From NCBI GenBank assembly GCA_943788835.1, contig CALSRU010000010.1, positions 1-64,000 on the forward strand: a stretch of 64,000 nucleotides of DNA, read 5' to 3'. The notes below the pieces were generated by a model. The model saw only the letters and a program-made list of their open reading frames with translations, was not told the DNA's origin and ran no database searches. Shown here piece after piece: positions 28,293 to 36,604 of this stretch (its first letter is position 1; each line of letters begins with the position of its first letter). This stretch comes from an uncultured Pseudomonadales bacterium (GTDB taxonomy: Bacteria; Pseudomonadota; Gammaproteobacteria; Pseudomonadales; UBA7434). A program made the translations under genes and the position numbers.

Positions 28293-29534
28293 CTATTTTT
28301 TTGTATTACTTTTGGTATTACTTTTGCCAATCTTGTTACGCTTTTTCTTTTTAGGCCCGGCAATTTTGCCCGAGTTTTTAACCTTTTTAGGACCTTTATA
28401 AAGCGCCTGTAAACCCGGCACTTTGCGTGGCTCGAAACGCACTTTCAAGTAACGTTCAATGCTCGACATCTGCGGCCATTCTTCTGCATTGACTAAAGTA
28501 ATCGCACAACCGTGCGCCCCCGCTCTGCCGGTGCGACCAATTCTGTGCACATGATCGTCCCCCGACTGCGCGACCGAAAAGTTAATCACCAATTCGATAT
28601 TATTAATATCCAGCCCGCGCGCAGCCACATCGGTGGCGACCAACACCTGTAATTTATTGTCACGAAACCGATTTAAAACCTGCTTGCGCTCACTTTGCGA
28701 CAGCTCACCATGAATATAATCGGCCTGCAGTTTTTCATAGCGCAACACATTACCCAACTGCTGACATTGCTGACGCGTATTACAAAACACCAACACTTTA
28801 CTGACCTGCTCCTCGTTGATGAGCGCCAGCAGCAATTTTTGCTTGTGCTTGTCATCGTCGGCCAACACGCGTTGCTGAGTAATCTGACTGTGGCCAACGG
28901 AGCCGCCATCAATCACTAAACGCCGCGGGTCCTCCAGCAAAGGGTCAATTTTACTCATGCCGCGATGCTTGAGCGTGGCAGAAAATAATAAGTTTTGACG
29001 CGCTGAATTACTCGCCCGAGCAATGGTGTTCATCGCTTCACTAAAACCCATATCGAGCATTCGGTCAGCTTCATCTAATACCAACACCTCAAGATCTTGG
29101 AAGTCGGTATTGCCTTTATCGATGTGATCGATGAGCCGGCCGGGAGTGGCGATAATCACCTCAGGGTTTTTGCGCAACATGGCCACCTGATGCTTGTAGG
29201 CTTCGCCACCAATAATCAGACCCGATTTAATGCGCGTAAACGCGGCCAAAGTGGCGAACGTTTTTTGCATTTGCAAAGCCAACTCGCGAGTAGGCAGTAA
29301 AATTAAGCCTCGCGTACCGGTATTGGGTTTGTCTTCAGCTAAAAAACGCTCGAGCATAGGCAGCATAAAGGCGGCCGTTTTACCCGAGCCGGTTTTCGAT
29401 GAAACCATCACATCACGGCCACCCAACACCTCAGGTATCACCTGCGCTTGAACCTTAGTAGCCTCGGTAAAACCGGCTTTGTCGAGGGCTTTTATAAGCT
29501 GTTTATGTAGCGGCAGTTCGGTGAATAGGGTCAC
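28293..29534 (-). CDS. DEAD-box RNA helicase, SrmB-like
   Basis: A 413-residue DEAD-box helicase with motifs TKVQAQ, SSKTGSGKT, VLDEADRMLDMGF, LFSATLKHRG and HRIGRTGRAG. It ends in a short lysine-rich tail after GPKKVKN. Length and domain content fit SrmB or RhlE; the pattern around the DEAD box favours SrmB. It is transcribed divergently from yheS, with 169 bp between the starts. A role in early 50S subunit assembly would match the neighbourhood. Confidence 0.82.
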   Translation of the reverse strand: MTLFTELPLHKQLIKALDKAGFTEATKVQAQVIPEVLGGRDVMVSSKTGSGKTAAFMLPMLERFLAEDKPNTGTRGLILLPTRELALQMQKTFATLAAFTRIKSGLIIGGEAYKHQVAMLRKNPEVIIATPGRLIDHIDKGNTDFQDLEVLVLDEADRMLDMGFSEAMNTIARASNSARQNLLFSATLKHRGMSKIDPLLEDPRRLVIDGGSVGHSQITQQRVLADDDKHKQKLLLALINEEQVSKVLVFCNTRQQCQQLGNVLRYEKLQADYIHGELSQSERKQVLNRFRDNKLQVLVATDVAARGLDINNIELVINFSVAQSGDDHVHRIGRTGRAGAHGCAITLVNAEEWPQMSSIERYLKVRFEPRKVPGLQALYKGPKKVKNSGKIAGPKKKKRNKIGKSNTKSNTKK

Positions 29535-29689
29535 TGTTAGCTCGTTGTTATGAAGTGGGCAAACAACGTATTGGCAAACACATTAAGTGTGCCCGTCAAC
29601 ATTATTTGTAATAGCCGCTAGTGTACTTGATAAAGCCCTCTGTTCGTTCGTAATAACTGCGATAAAAAAGCATTCTTGCGCGGAATCCG

Positions 29690-29695
29690 TATAAT
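29690..29695 (+). promoter_or_regulatory. consensus -10 element before yheS
   Basis: A perfect TATAAT lies only 8 bases before the yheS ATG at 29704, followed by GCGCC. If used, transcription would start at or next to the start codon, giving a leaderless or nearly leaderless mRNA. No good -35 element is seen at 17 bases upstream. Confidence 0.4.
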
Positions 29696-29703
29696 GCGCC
29701 AGC

Positions 29704-31674
29704 ATGATTCGACTCGATGACATTAGCCTGCAACGCGGCAGTAAATTTTTGCTGCAAAGCACCGGCGCCACTTTTTATCCTGGGCAAAAAATTGCGCTCA
29801 TTGGCGCCAATGGCAGCGGTAAATCGAGCCTGTTTCAATTGCTACTGGGGCAGTTGCAATGCGATCAAGGCAGCCTGCATATCCCCAATGATTGGCGGAT
29901 TGCTCATATGGCGCAAGAAGTTGCTGTGAGCGAACGTCGAGCTATTGATTATGTACTGGATGGCGATCAGCGCTTGCGTCAGTTACAAGCACAACTAGCC
30001 GAGGCCGAATCTGAATCTGGGCAAAGTGACGGCGCGAGCAACCTCGCAGATGAAGACGCTTGGGCGCTAAAGATCGCTGCATTACACGAGCAATTAGACA
30101 ATATTGATGGGTACAACGCTGCTGTGCGTGCCGAGCAGTTGCTGCAGGGCTTGGGCTTTGCACATACTGATGCTGTGCGGCCTGCCAATAGCTTTTCGGG
30201 CGGATGGCGCATTCGGCTCAATTTAGCACAAGCCTTAATGAGCCCTTCCGATCTGTTACTACTCGACGAACCCACCAATCACCTCGACCTCGACGCCGAA
30301 CTATGGCTTGAACAATGGCTACAGCGCTACCGCGGCAGCCTGTTATTAATTTCGCATGATCGCGATTTTATCGACAGTGTGTGCGCAGGCATCGTGCATA
30401 TAGAACACCAAAAACTGACCAGCTATTCCGGCAACTACTCGGCGTTTGAACGCCAGCGCGCCGAGCGCTTGGCACAGCAGCAAGCCAGCTATGAAAAACA
30501 GCAAGTACGTAAAAAAGAAATTCACAGCTTTGTAAGCCGCTTTCGCGCTAAAGCCACCAAAGCCAAACAGGCACAAAGCCGGCTAAAAGAACTTGAACGG
30601 ATGGAGGATATTGCACCGGCGCATATCGACTCGCCGTTTGACTTTAGTATTCCCGTGGCTGAAAAAATTTCCGACCCTCTACTCAACATCAGTCAGGCCA
30701 ACTTAGGCTACAGCGACACGATCATTCTTAAGCACGTTAACTTGAGTATTCATCCGGGCAGCCGCATTGGCTTTTTGGGGGCTAATGGCGCCGGCAAATC
30801 GACCTTGCTCAAAACTCTGGCAAAAGAAGTAGCCCCGCTGTCGGGCACACTCACACAAGGTGAAAATTGTGCACTGGGTTATTTTAGTCAACACCAGCTC
30901 GAAGCACTGGATTTAAACGCCAGCCCCGCACTTCACATACAGCGCTTAAGCCCTACCGCGCGCGAACAAGAAATTCGCAATTTTTTAGGCGGTTTTGATT
31001 TTCATGGTGACATGGCGATGGCCTGCATCGATACTTTTTCGGGCGGTGAAAAAGCACGTCTTGCGCTGGCGATGATTGTTTGGCAAAAGCCCAACGTATT
31101 ATTGCTTGATGAGCCAACCAACCACCTCGACTTAGAAATGTGCCATGCGCTCACTGTCGCTTTGCAAAGCTTTGCCGGCGCGGTCGTTATTGTGTCGCAC
31201 GACCGGCATTTACTGCGCAATAGTGTTGATCAATTTTACCTAGTGGCCAACCACAGCGTAGTGGCTTTTGATGGGGATCTTGAAGACTATGCCTCGTGGC
31301 TAATGCAACAAAAGCGTCAAGCCAACCATGCACTGACAGACGATGATAGCGAGCATAACGAGGCGCGAAACCCTAGCGACGCCGATCATTCAGCCCACTC
31401 TAAAAAAGAACAACGCCAGCAAGCCGCTGAGTTGCGTAAAAAACTCAACCCGCTCAACAACGCTATAAAAAAAGCCGAACAACAGCTGGCCAACGCAGAA
31501 GCTGCGCTGGCTTTATTAGAAGAACAGCTCACTGATAGCGCTATGTATGAAGCAGCAAATAAAAGCCAATTGCAAACACTGCTGCAACAGCAAGCGGCGC
31601 TACAAAAAGATAAGAATCACTTCGAGGAACAGTGGTTAACATTGCAAGAAGAGTTCGAGGCACTGCAAGGCTAA
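29704..31674 (+). CDS. yheS: ABC-F family ribosome-associated ATPase YheS
   Basis: A 656-residue ABC-F protein with two ATPase domains and no membrane segment. Walker A motifs are GANGSGKSS and GANGAGKST; both Walker B motifs read LLLDEPTNHLDL; the signatures are FSGGWR and FSGGEK. The linker between the domains is the charged P-site interaction helix region (about residues 250-300). A C-terminal coiled coil rich in glutamine and glutamate (about 560-650) is typical of YheS/Uup. ABC-F proteins enter the ribosomal E site to relieve stalling. It lies among three RNA helicase genes. Confidence 0.9.
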   Translation: MIRLDDISLQRGSKFLLQSTGATFYPGQKIALIGANGSGKSSLFQLLLGQLQCDQGSLHIPNDWRIAHMAQEVAVSERRAIDYVLDGDQRLRQLQAQLAEAESESGQSDGASNLADEDAWALKIAALHEQLDNIDGYNAAVRAEQLLQGLGFAHTDAVRPANSFSGGWRIRLNLAQALMSPSDLLLLDEPTNHLDLDAELWLEQWLQRYRGSLLLISHDRDFIDSVCAGIVHIEHQKLTSYSGNYSAFERQRAERLAQQQASYEKQQVRKKEIHSFVSRFRAKATKAKQAQSRLKELERMEDIAPAHIDSPFDFSIPVAEKISDPLLNISQANLGYSDTIILKHVNLSIHPGSRIGFLGANGAGKSTLLKTLAKEVAPLSGTLTQGENCALGYFSQHQLEALDLNASPALHIQRLSPTAREQEIRNFLGGFDFHGDMAMACIDTFSGGEKARLALAMIVWQKPNVLLLDEPTNHLDLEMCHALTVALQSFAGAVVIVSHDRHLLRNSVDQFYLVANHSVVAFDGDLEDYASWLMQQKRQANHALTDDDSEHNEARNPSDADHSAHSKKEQRQQAAELRKKLNPLNNAIKKAEQQLANAEAALALLEEQLTDSAMYEAANKSQLQTLLQQQAALQKDKNHFEEQWLTLQEEFEALQG

Positions 31675-31714
31675 ATACTATAAAAGCCAATACGCTACCA
31701 CGCCGTTCGACCCG

Positions 31715-33118
31715 CTAGCGCAGTTCGCGCACCTTAAAGCTACGCCCCTTCATTTTTCCCTGCTGTATTTTCTTTAAAGCCTGTTTGAGTACCGTTTGCT
31801 TAACTGCTACATAAGCACGTATATCGTGCAGTACGATTTTTCCCACATCGCTGCCGTTGATACCGTTGCCGCCTGTTTTACCCGTGAGTGCCCCTAAAAT
31901 ATCGCCGGCACGCAGCTTTTGTTTTTTACCGCCATCAATTTGCAGTGTAGCCATTAAAGGCCTGGGCAACGAAGCCGCCACATCATTTTCGTTAGGCAAA
32001 GCCTCAGCCTCAACGGTACGACCAAGGTAACCTTGCAGCGCACCGAGCTTGTGCTGTTCTTTGTCGCCATACAAGGTGCATGCGCAACCGGAACTGCCGG
32101 CCCTCCCCGTGCGACCAATACGATGCACATACACTTCTTGATCGCGTGGCATTTGATAATTAATCACTAGGTCTAGGGCTTCTATGTCTAAACCTCGTGC
32201 CGCCACGTCGGTAGCTACCAACACAGTGGCGCTTTTATTGGCAAAACGCAGCAGCGTTTGGTCACGCTCTTTTTGCTCCATGTCGCCATGTAACGCTAGG
32301 GCGTAGCAGCCGTTATCGTTGAGGGTGTTAGCCAGTTGCTGCGTATCACTTTTGGTATTACAAAATACCAGCGCCGACTCAGGCTGATGTTGCAACAGCA
32401 GCAGCATCACTGCATGGTCTCGCGCCTGGTTATTACCCACCTGATAAAAATGCTGGGCAATGATGCTGTCGTCATGCTCACCCTCAACCTTAATAAGCAC
32501 AGGCTCATGCATAATGCGCTGGGCCATTTTTTCAATAGCCGCCGGATAAGTAGCGCTAAACAACAGGCTTTGACGATTTTCAGGAATGGTTTGAATAATG
32601 GCATCCAGCGAGGCTTGAAAGCCCATGGCCAGCATACGATCGGCCTCATCGAGCACCAGCGTATGCACATCTTCAAGCACCAGCCGGCCCTTATTTACGT
32701 GGTCTTCTATACGCCCCGGTGTACCCACCACAATGTGCGCGCCGTGTTCAAGCGAGCCAATTTGCGGCCCTAACGGTGCGCCACCGCAAATAGTCAGCAC
32801 CTTAATATTGTGTATTGCGCGCGCTAAGCGCCGCACTTCTTTGGCTACCTGATCAGCCAGCTCGCGCGTGGGGCACAATATGAGGCACTGCACCCGAAAG
32901 TATTTAACATCGAGCTTGTTTAGCAGGCCCAAACCAAAAGCGGCGGTTTTGCCCGAACCCGTTTTGCCCTGCCCAATCACATCCCTTCCCTCCAAAATGA
33001 GCGGCAAGCTCTCTTTTTGAATAGGTGTCATGTGGTGGTAATCGAGCGTCTCGAGATTACTGAGCAACTGCGGTTTTAATGGCAGTTGCGCAAAGCTGTG
33101 TGAGAAGAGAGCAGTCAA
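31715..33118 (-). CDS. dbpA: DEAD-box RNA helicase DbpA
   Basis: A 23S rRNA-specific RNA helicase of about 467 residues. Motifs: Q motif MTPIQKE, Walker A GKTGSGKT, VLDEADRML, LFSATYP, HRIGRTGRAG. The C-terminal domain KLRAGDILGALTG...GSDVGKIVLHD is the DbpA RNA-recognition domain that binds helix 92 of 23S rRNA. A longer frame opens at 33181, but homology to E. coli DbpA (MTAFSTL) points to the TTG at 33118 (MTALFSH); an ATT precedes it. It converges on yheS. Confidence 0.9.
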   Translation of the reverse strand: MTALFSHSFAQLPLKPQLLSNLETLDYHHMTPIQKESLPLILEGRDVIGQGKTGSGKTAAFGLGLLNKLDVKYFRVQCLILCPTRELADQVAKEVRRLARAIHNIKVLTICGGAPLGPQIGSLEHGAHIVVGTPGRIEDHVNKGRLVLEDVHTLVLDEADRMLAMGFQASLDAIIQTIPENRQSLLFSATYPAAIEKMAQRIMHEPVLIKVEGEHDDSIIAQHFYQVGNNQARDHAVMLLLLQHQPESALVFCNTKSDTQQLANTLNDNGCYALALHGDMEQKERDQTLLRFANKSATVLVATDVAARGLDIEALDLVINYQMPRDQEVYVHRIGRTGRAGSSGCACTLYGDKEQHKLGALQGYLGRTVEAEALPNENDVAASLPRPLMATLQIDGGKKQKLRAGDILGALTGKTGGNGINGSDVGKIVLHDIRAYVAVKQTVLKQALKKIQQGKMKGRSFKVRELR

Positions 33119-33217
33119 AATGCATACCGTGTGAGCTGTGCGGAGGGGCAACGGAGCGGCAGTTAACCACAGTGGGCCCATATTGTCAGCAGCCAGCCTG
33201 CGCAGCGTCTACTATTA

Positions 33218-33337
33218 ACCCTCAGCACGTTCACTATTGCGGTCGTTGAAGGCGGAACGTGCGCAACATGAATAGATCGTGTGCCGCTTGCGAAGTATTA
33301 TGCAACTGTTGACTTGACTAAAGGCGGTGCTGAGGGT
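33218..33337. repeat. inverted repeat with 11-bp arms
   Basis: ACCCTCAGCAC at 33218-33228 is the exact reverse complement of GTGCTGAGGGT at 33327-33337, with about 98 bases between. The right arm lies in the promoter of the tRNA gene and the left arm upstream of dbpA. It could be chance, a large RNA stem or a paired protein site. Confidence 0.5.
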
Positions 33338-33342
33338 CTAAT
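33314..33342 (+). promoter_or_regulatory. promoter of tRNA-Phe
   Basis: A -35 element TTGACT at 33314-33319 and a -10 element TCTAAT at 33337-33342 are separated by 17 bases. The GC-rich discriminator ACGCGCTC follows, as in stringently controlled stable-RNA promoters. It lies about 95 bases before the tRNA. The TTGACT is tandemly repeated, with a second copy starting at 33309. Confidence 0.6.
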
Positions 33343-33441
33343 ACGCGCTCTTTTTCGCAAGGCCATTGCTGGTCCGGCAAGATAGTCCATCAAGGCCGTC
33401 AAACAAGACAGCCCAGCGAGAAAGATAGTTTGACAAAAAAT

Positions 33442-33517
33442 GCCCAGATAGCTCAGTCGGTAGAGCAGAGGATTGAAAATCCTCGTGTCGGTGGTTCGAT
33501 TCCGCCTCTGGGCACCA
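33442..33517 (+). tRNA. tRNA-Phe (GAA)
   Basis: A complete 76-base tRNA that folds into the cloverleaf. The acceptor arms GCCCAGA and TCTGGGC pair perfectly, the anticodon stem is GAGGA/TCCTC, and the loop TTGAAAA gives anticodon GAA (phenylalanine). The T arm has GGTGG-TTCGATT-CCGCC and the 3' ACCA is encoded. A short T-run follows within 10 bases and may end transcription. The integron begins 175 bases further on. Confidence 0.97.
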
Positions 33518-33691
33518 TTTTTTAGTCTTACAGCCTATCTAAACAGCTGAGCCAAACAGCCTAGCTCGACGCGTCCAATCAACGCCGCCCAGCAACACTT
33601 CAAGCCAGCGTTTCATCTCAAAGTTACAGCCCAGTGTTTAAACCCGGCACCCTGCCCGACTTCGCACTGCTGTGTCAAAGACCACTCAAGC

Positions 33692-34705
33692 CTACTCAAC
33701 GCCATGCAAATCAATAGGGCTACGCACGCCTAAGCCACCCTTGTTAAGTACATGCGTATAAATTTCGGTTGTGGCCACATCCGCATGGCCCAGTAACTCT
33801 TGAATCGTGCGAATGTCGTAGCCACGCACTAGCAGCTGCGTGGCAAAGGTGTGCCTAAAGGTATGGCAGCTAGCCTGTTTGGCTATAGCGGTTTGTTGCA
33901 AGGCTGCTTTTACCGCACGCTGAATGGTGCGCGGATGAACATGATGCCGCTTTACACGGCCATCGCGGGGGTCTTTGGCGCGTGTAGCCGACGGAAACAA
34001 AAACTGCCAGGTTGTGCTGGTGGCGGCTGAGGGATATTTACGGGCCAATGCGTAAGGCAAGTACACCTCGCCAAAGCCTTCGTTTAGATCTTTTTCATGC
34101 AGCGTGCAGGCTGATCGTATCTGTTGGTGTAAATCTTCAGTAATCGACTCGGGCAACATGGTCAGCCTATCTTTGCGCCCCTTGCCTTCGCGCACCACAA
34201 TTTGATGGCTACCAAAATCAATATCTTTAATACGCAAGCGCAAACACTCCGACACGCGCAAGCCACAGCCATACATCAGCTGCGCCATGAGGCGCCTATC
34301 GCCATGCATTGCCGCAATAACCCGCTGGGCTTCGTCAGCATTAAACGTAACGGGTACGCGCTGCTGCTTTTTAGTGTAGTGATAATCCAGTACTAGCGCT
34401 TCTCGCTTAAAGAACTGTTTGTACAAAAACACCAAGGCGTTAAGCGCTGTGCGCTGCGTACTGGGTGAGCAGTAGGTTTGCGTGCCCAACCAATTTAAAA
34501 AATCATCAATTTCTCGCTCACCCATTTCGTTAGGGTGGCGTTTATGAAAAACAATAAAACGCTTGATCCAATGAATGTAAGTGCGCTCGGTTGCGAACGA
34601 TTTATTTTGCTGGCGAATCAGCACACGAACTTGGTCAATAATTTTTACAGGCTTAGCGGGGAGCGCGGAAGGCACGTCGTCCATTACATTATTACGGCTA
34701 CTCAT
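33692..34705 (-). CDS. intI: integron integrase IntI
   Basis: A 337-residue tyrosine recombinase that recombines attC with attI sites to insert and excise gene cassettes. Catalytic residues line up with class 1 IntI at a constant offset of four: R150 (GLRVSECL), H281 and R284 (HTFRHTFATQLL), H307 (LLGHADV) and Y316 (TEIYTHVL). The IntI-specific insert before the HxxR box is present as HVHPRTIQRAVKAALQQTAI. The open frame starts at 34762, but the ATG at 34705 has GGAATG at proper spacing. The gene is intact and reads away from the cassettes, the standard integron layout. Confidence 0.95.
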   Translation of the reverse strand: MSSRNNVMDDVPSALPAKPVKIIDQVRVLIRQQNKSFATERTYIHWIKRFIVFHKRHPNEMGEREIDDFLNWLGTQTYCSPSTQRTALNALVFLYKQFFKREALVLDYHYTKKQQRVPVTFNADEAQRVIAAMHGDRRLMAQLMYGCGLRVSECLRLRIKDIDFGSHQIVVREGKGRKDRLTMLPESITEDLHQQIRSACTLHEKDLNEGFGEVYLPYALARKYPSAATSTTWQFLFPSATRAKDPRDGRVKRHHVHPRTIQRAVKAALQQTAIAKQASCHTFRHTFATQLLVRGYDIRTIQELLGHADVATTEIYTHVLNKGGLGVRSPIDLHGVE

Positions 34706-34729
34706 AGCATCATTCCTTGATGGCTGAGC

Positions 34730-34746
34730 GGGTAATATACAGTTGC
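34730..34746 (-). promoter_or_regulatory. LexA-like half-site upstream of intI
   Basis: On the minus strand, CTGTATATTA lies about 30 bases before the intI start. It fits the left half of the LexA box (CTGTATATATATACAG), but the CAG that should close it is three bases too far away. Integron integrases are often SOS-controlled, so this may be a degenerate operator. Confidence 0.25.
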
Positions 34747-34819
34747 ATGAAAAGCCCTGCAACTGCTGATGCCGCTGATTGGCTTAGGCAACAAGTTTGC
34801 GCCACTCCCCTCACACCTC

Positions 34820-35122
34820 ATGTAGTAACCCGATACTACACTTCAAATAACGATGTGGGCTATGACGCAATAATTGCGTCTCAACTGAACTGTATTTACC
34901 GTTTTTCAACGACAGCCCGCGCAAGCAATTGAATTGACTTAACGACTTTTGCGACAGTGAGAAAAAAACAGCGACACGCGCCGTATTATTTTTTACGGCG
35001 AAATGCGACATGATTTGCTAAGCCATTGAAAAGCGTGTAACTTTATTTTTTTAATTAATGAATTAACGTCGCAAAAGCCGAGCTTTAAAAAGCGGCAGCT
35101 GTCGTTGAATAAACTGTTATGC
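34820..35122. repeat. attI-side repeat element, copy A
   Basis: A stretch of about 300 bases between intI and the first cassette that recurs in diverged form at 49426-49736. It opens with a small hairpin (TGTAGTA/TACTACA at 34821-34840), contains a 110-base block (34901-35011) alignable without gaps at about 62% identity to the other copy, and ends at the GTTATGC core. Minus-strand frames in both copies share spaced residues (MS-F, NN, FN-LR, SL-NG). It probably contains attI, but the element itself may be an interspersed repeat. An inverted pair CGACTTTTGCGAC / GTCGCAAAAGCCG (34943 and 35069) is also present. Confidence 0.7.
35116..35122 (+). other. attI core recombination site
   Basis: GTTATGC, matching the GTTRRRY-type core at which cassettes insert. 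It marks the left boundary of the first cassette, about 410 bases upstream of the intI start codon, on the correct strand relative to the cassettes. Confidence 0.7.
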
Positions 35123-35136
35123 TTCTTAATCGCACT

Positions 35137-35502
35137 ATGAATAATAAAATTGAATCTGTACTAAGCTTGGCTTCCGGAGTATCACTATTAATAATTTGGT
35201 ACGTGTACCTATTTGTCGCAATACCTGAAAATACAACGCTACTATCGGCAGCATCGAATGGAATTGAATATGCGCTTTCTCCTGAGAAAAATGAGAATTA
35301 CCTATTTTTCTGGTTCACACTTATTTCTATCTGCGTATCTTTTTATTGTTGCTTCGCGTTTTTGTTTAAAGCCAGCAACTTATCAACAATGGTGCTAGTC
35401 GCAGCTCATACTGCGGCTAGTTTATTTGTCTATGATTTTGGAGTGGTTATTGCCACGGCGCTGCCATTACTTTATGTTACTAATCACCTGCCAAAAGCAT
35501 AA
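35137..35502 (+). CDS. cassette 1: four-helix membrane protein
   Basis: A hypothetical inner-membrane protein of about 121 residues with four hydrophobic segments (roughly residues 10-30, 50-70, 78-95 and 98-115). No known family recognised. An in-frame ATG at 35119 overlaps the recombination core; the ATG at 35137 is preferred because the upstream residues are encoded by the att site. The stop codon overlaps the R'' box of attC1. As the first cassette it is nearest to any promoter in the intI/attI region and most likely to be expressed. Confidence 0.7.
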   Translation: MNNKIESVLSLASGVSLLIIWYVYLFVAIPENTTLLSAASNGIEYALSPEKNENYLFFWFTLISICVSFYCCFAFLFKASNLSTMVLVAAHTAASLFVYDFGVVIATALPLLYVTNHLPKA

Positions 35503-35571
35503 CAAAACGGTCAATGGCGCCTGCGGCTGGACAAAGCACTGCGTGCTTTGTCCATTACCTTGGCGTTAGTG
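35497..35571 (+). repeat. attC1 (75 bp)
   Basis: Starts with GCATAAC (R'') and ends with GTTAGTG (R'). Between them an imperfect inverted repeat centres on GGACAAAGCACTGCGTGC...TTTGTCC. Shares its central block with attC5. Confidence 0.88.
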
Positions 35572-35575
35572 TGTT

Positions 35576-36040
35576 ATGAGAGAATTTTTAGTAATTTTAG
35601 CCCTTATGGTATCTAGCTTTACTTTCGCTGAGGAAGTAGAAGTTCGATTTGGAAAGCTTAAAGTTTCAGAGAGAATTGGAGCCGATGGTTATCGTTTCGA
35701 GTTTATGGAGGAAACTAAAAGAGCTCCTTTACTAACTCTTGAAGAAGGTGGCGTTTACGGAATTGAATATCGCGCTCCTGAAAACTATGAATATACGGTT
35801 CAAGTTAAAGCGATAATCCCTCTTGGTGTAACTGAGACAGGAGGAGATTTGGTTTCAACTAAAAAAAACACTGAAAATACTGTCATGGTATTCAAATCTA
35901 GATCAGTTAAAGGCACAAGTGTAGAGCCCTTCCTTTTTACAAAAGGAGATCCGCCGGGCACTTATACACTTGAGGTTACAATAAATAATAATGTGGTTAA
36001 AAAACTTAGTTATCAGGCTTATGTTCCAACCACACACTAA
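35576..36040 (+). CDS. cassette 2: secreted protein of unknown function
   Basis: A 154-residue protein with a clear signal peptide (cleavage after FTFAEE region, about residue 18). The mature part is rich in beta-strand-forming residues and has GDPPGTYTLEV near the end, like immunoglobulin-like periplasmic domains. I do not assign a family. The ATG lies only 5 bases after the attC1 core, with no ribosome binding site beyond the cassette junction. Confidence 0.7.
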   Translation: MREFLVILALMVSSFTFAEEVEVRFGKLKVSERIGADGYRFEFMEETKRAPLLTLEEGGVYGIEYRAPENYEYTVQVKAIIPLGVTETGGDLVSTKKNTENTVMVFKSRSVKGTSVEPFLFTKGDPPGTYTLEVTINNNVVKKLSYQAYVPTTH

Positions 36041-36140
36041 CCAGGGCAGGCACGCGACCTCCGGCAATTGGTCACCTTTTGTGCGGTGTGTCTGCACAAA
36101 AGTCGCCAATCACCTCCGGCTCGTGCTGCCGGCGTTAGCA
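36035..36140 (+). repeat. attC2 (106 bp)
   Basis: CACTAAC at the left and GTTAGCA at the right enclose a long imperfect stem with arms around GTCACCTTTTGTGC and GCACAAAAGTCGCC. The same arm sequence recurs in attC8, so the two sites belong to one subfamily. Confidence 0.85.
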
Positions 36141-36146
36141 GTACTT

Positions 36147-36492
36147 ATGAAATATCGCATATTAAAAGGTTTGGAGTCCCACCTAGTTAAAGAAAGGGTT
36201 CCAACAGAATATAAAAATTTAGCTGTAAGTTGTGAGTCGCAACTTGGCGAGTTATGCACGTTGATTATTTTCCCACATAATCGAAAAGATATTGTGAAAA
36301 GCTCCTTGGTTGAGAAAGCTTTAAATAAATTGGGAGACCTCACCCGACGCAAGTTTAGTTGTTGTTGGTGGCTGCTTTAGCTCAGAGTCAGTTGATATTT
36401 TAAATTTTAAAAATGCAATATTCCTGTCGTTGTCTGAGTTTTATTGGACAGCCGCTGCCAGTAATAAATTACAAGGCGAACCAAAGAGTTAA
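36147..36492 (+). pseudogene. cassette 3: hypothetical protein gene with +1 frameshift
   Basis: The first frame codes 77 residues (MKYRILKGLES...) and stops at 36380. In the next phase the coding pattern continues without a break as WETSPDASLVVVGGCFSSES... to a TAA at 36492, just before attC3. The full span, 346 bases, is one base longer than a multiple of three. The shift lies near 36325-36345, in an AAATAAATTGGG stretch. Read together the product would be about 114 residues of unknown function. Either a decayed cassette gene or a one-base sequence error. Confidence 0.65.
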
Positions 36493-36503
36493 GTGGCAGA
36501 TAC

Positions 36504-36604
36504 TGCTAACAAGAATTTAAAGCGGGACTGCTAACAGTTTGCTCGGTTTCGCTCCGCTACACATTTTAGCAAACTATTATCAGCCCCTTATTTGGGCGTT
36601 ATAT
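36504..36604 (+). repeat. attC3 (101 bp)
   Basis: TGCTAAC at the left and GTTATAT at the right; inner arms GCTAACAGTTTGCT and AGCAAACTATTATCAGC pair imperfectly around a CGCTCCG-containing loop. Confidence 0.82.
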
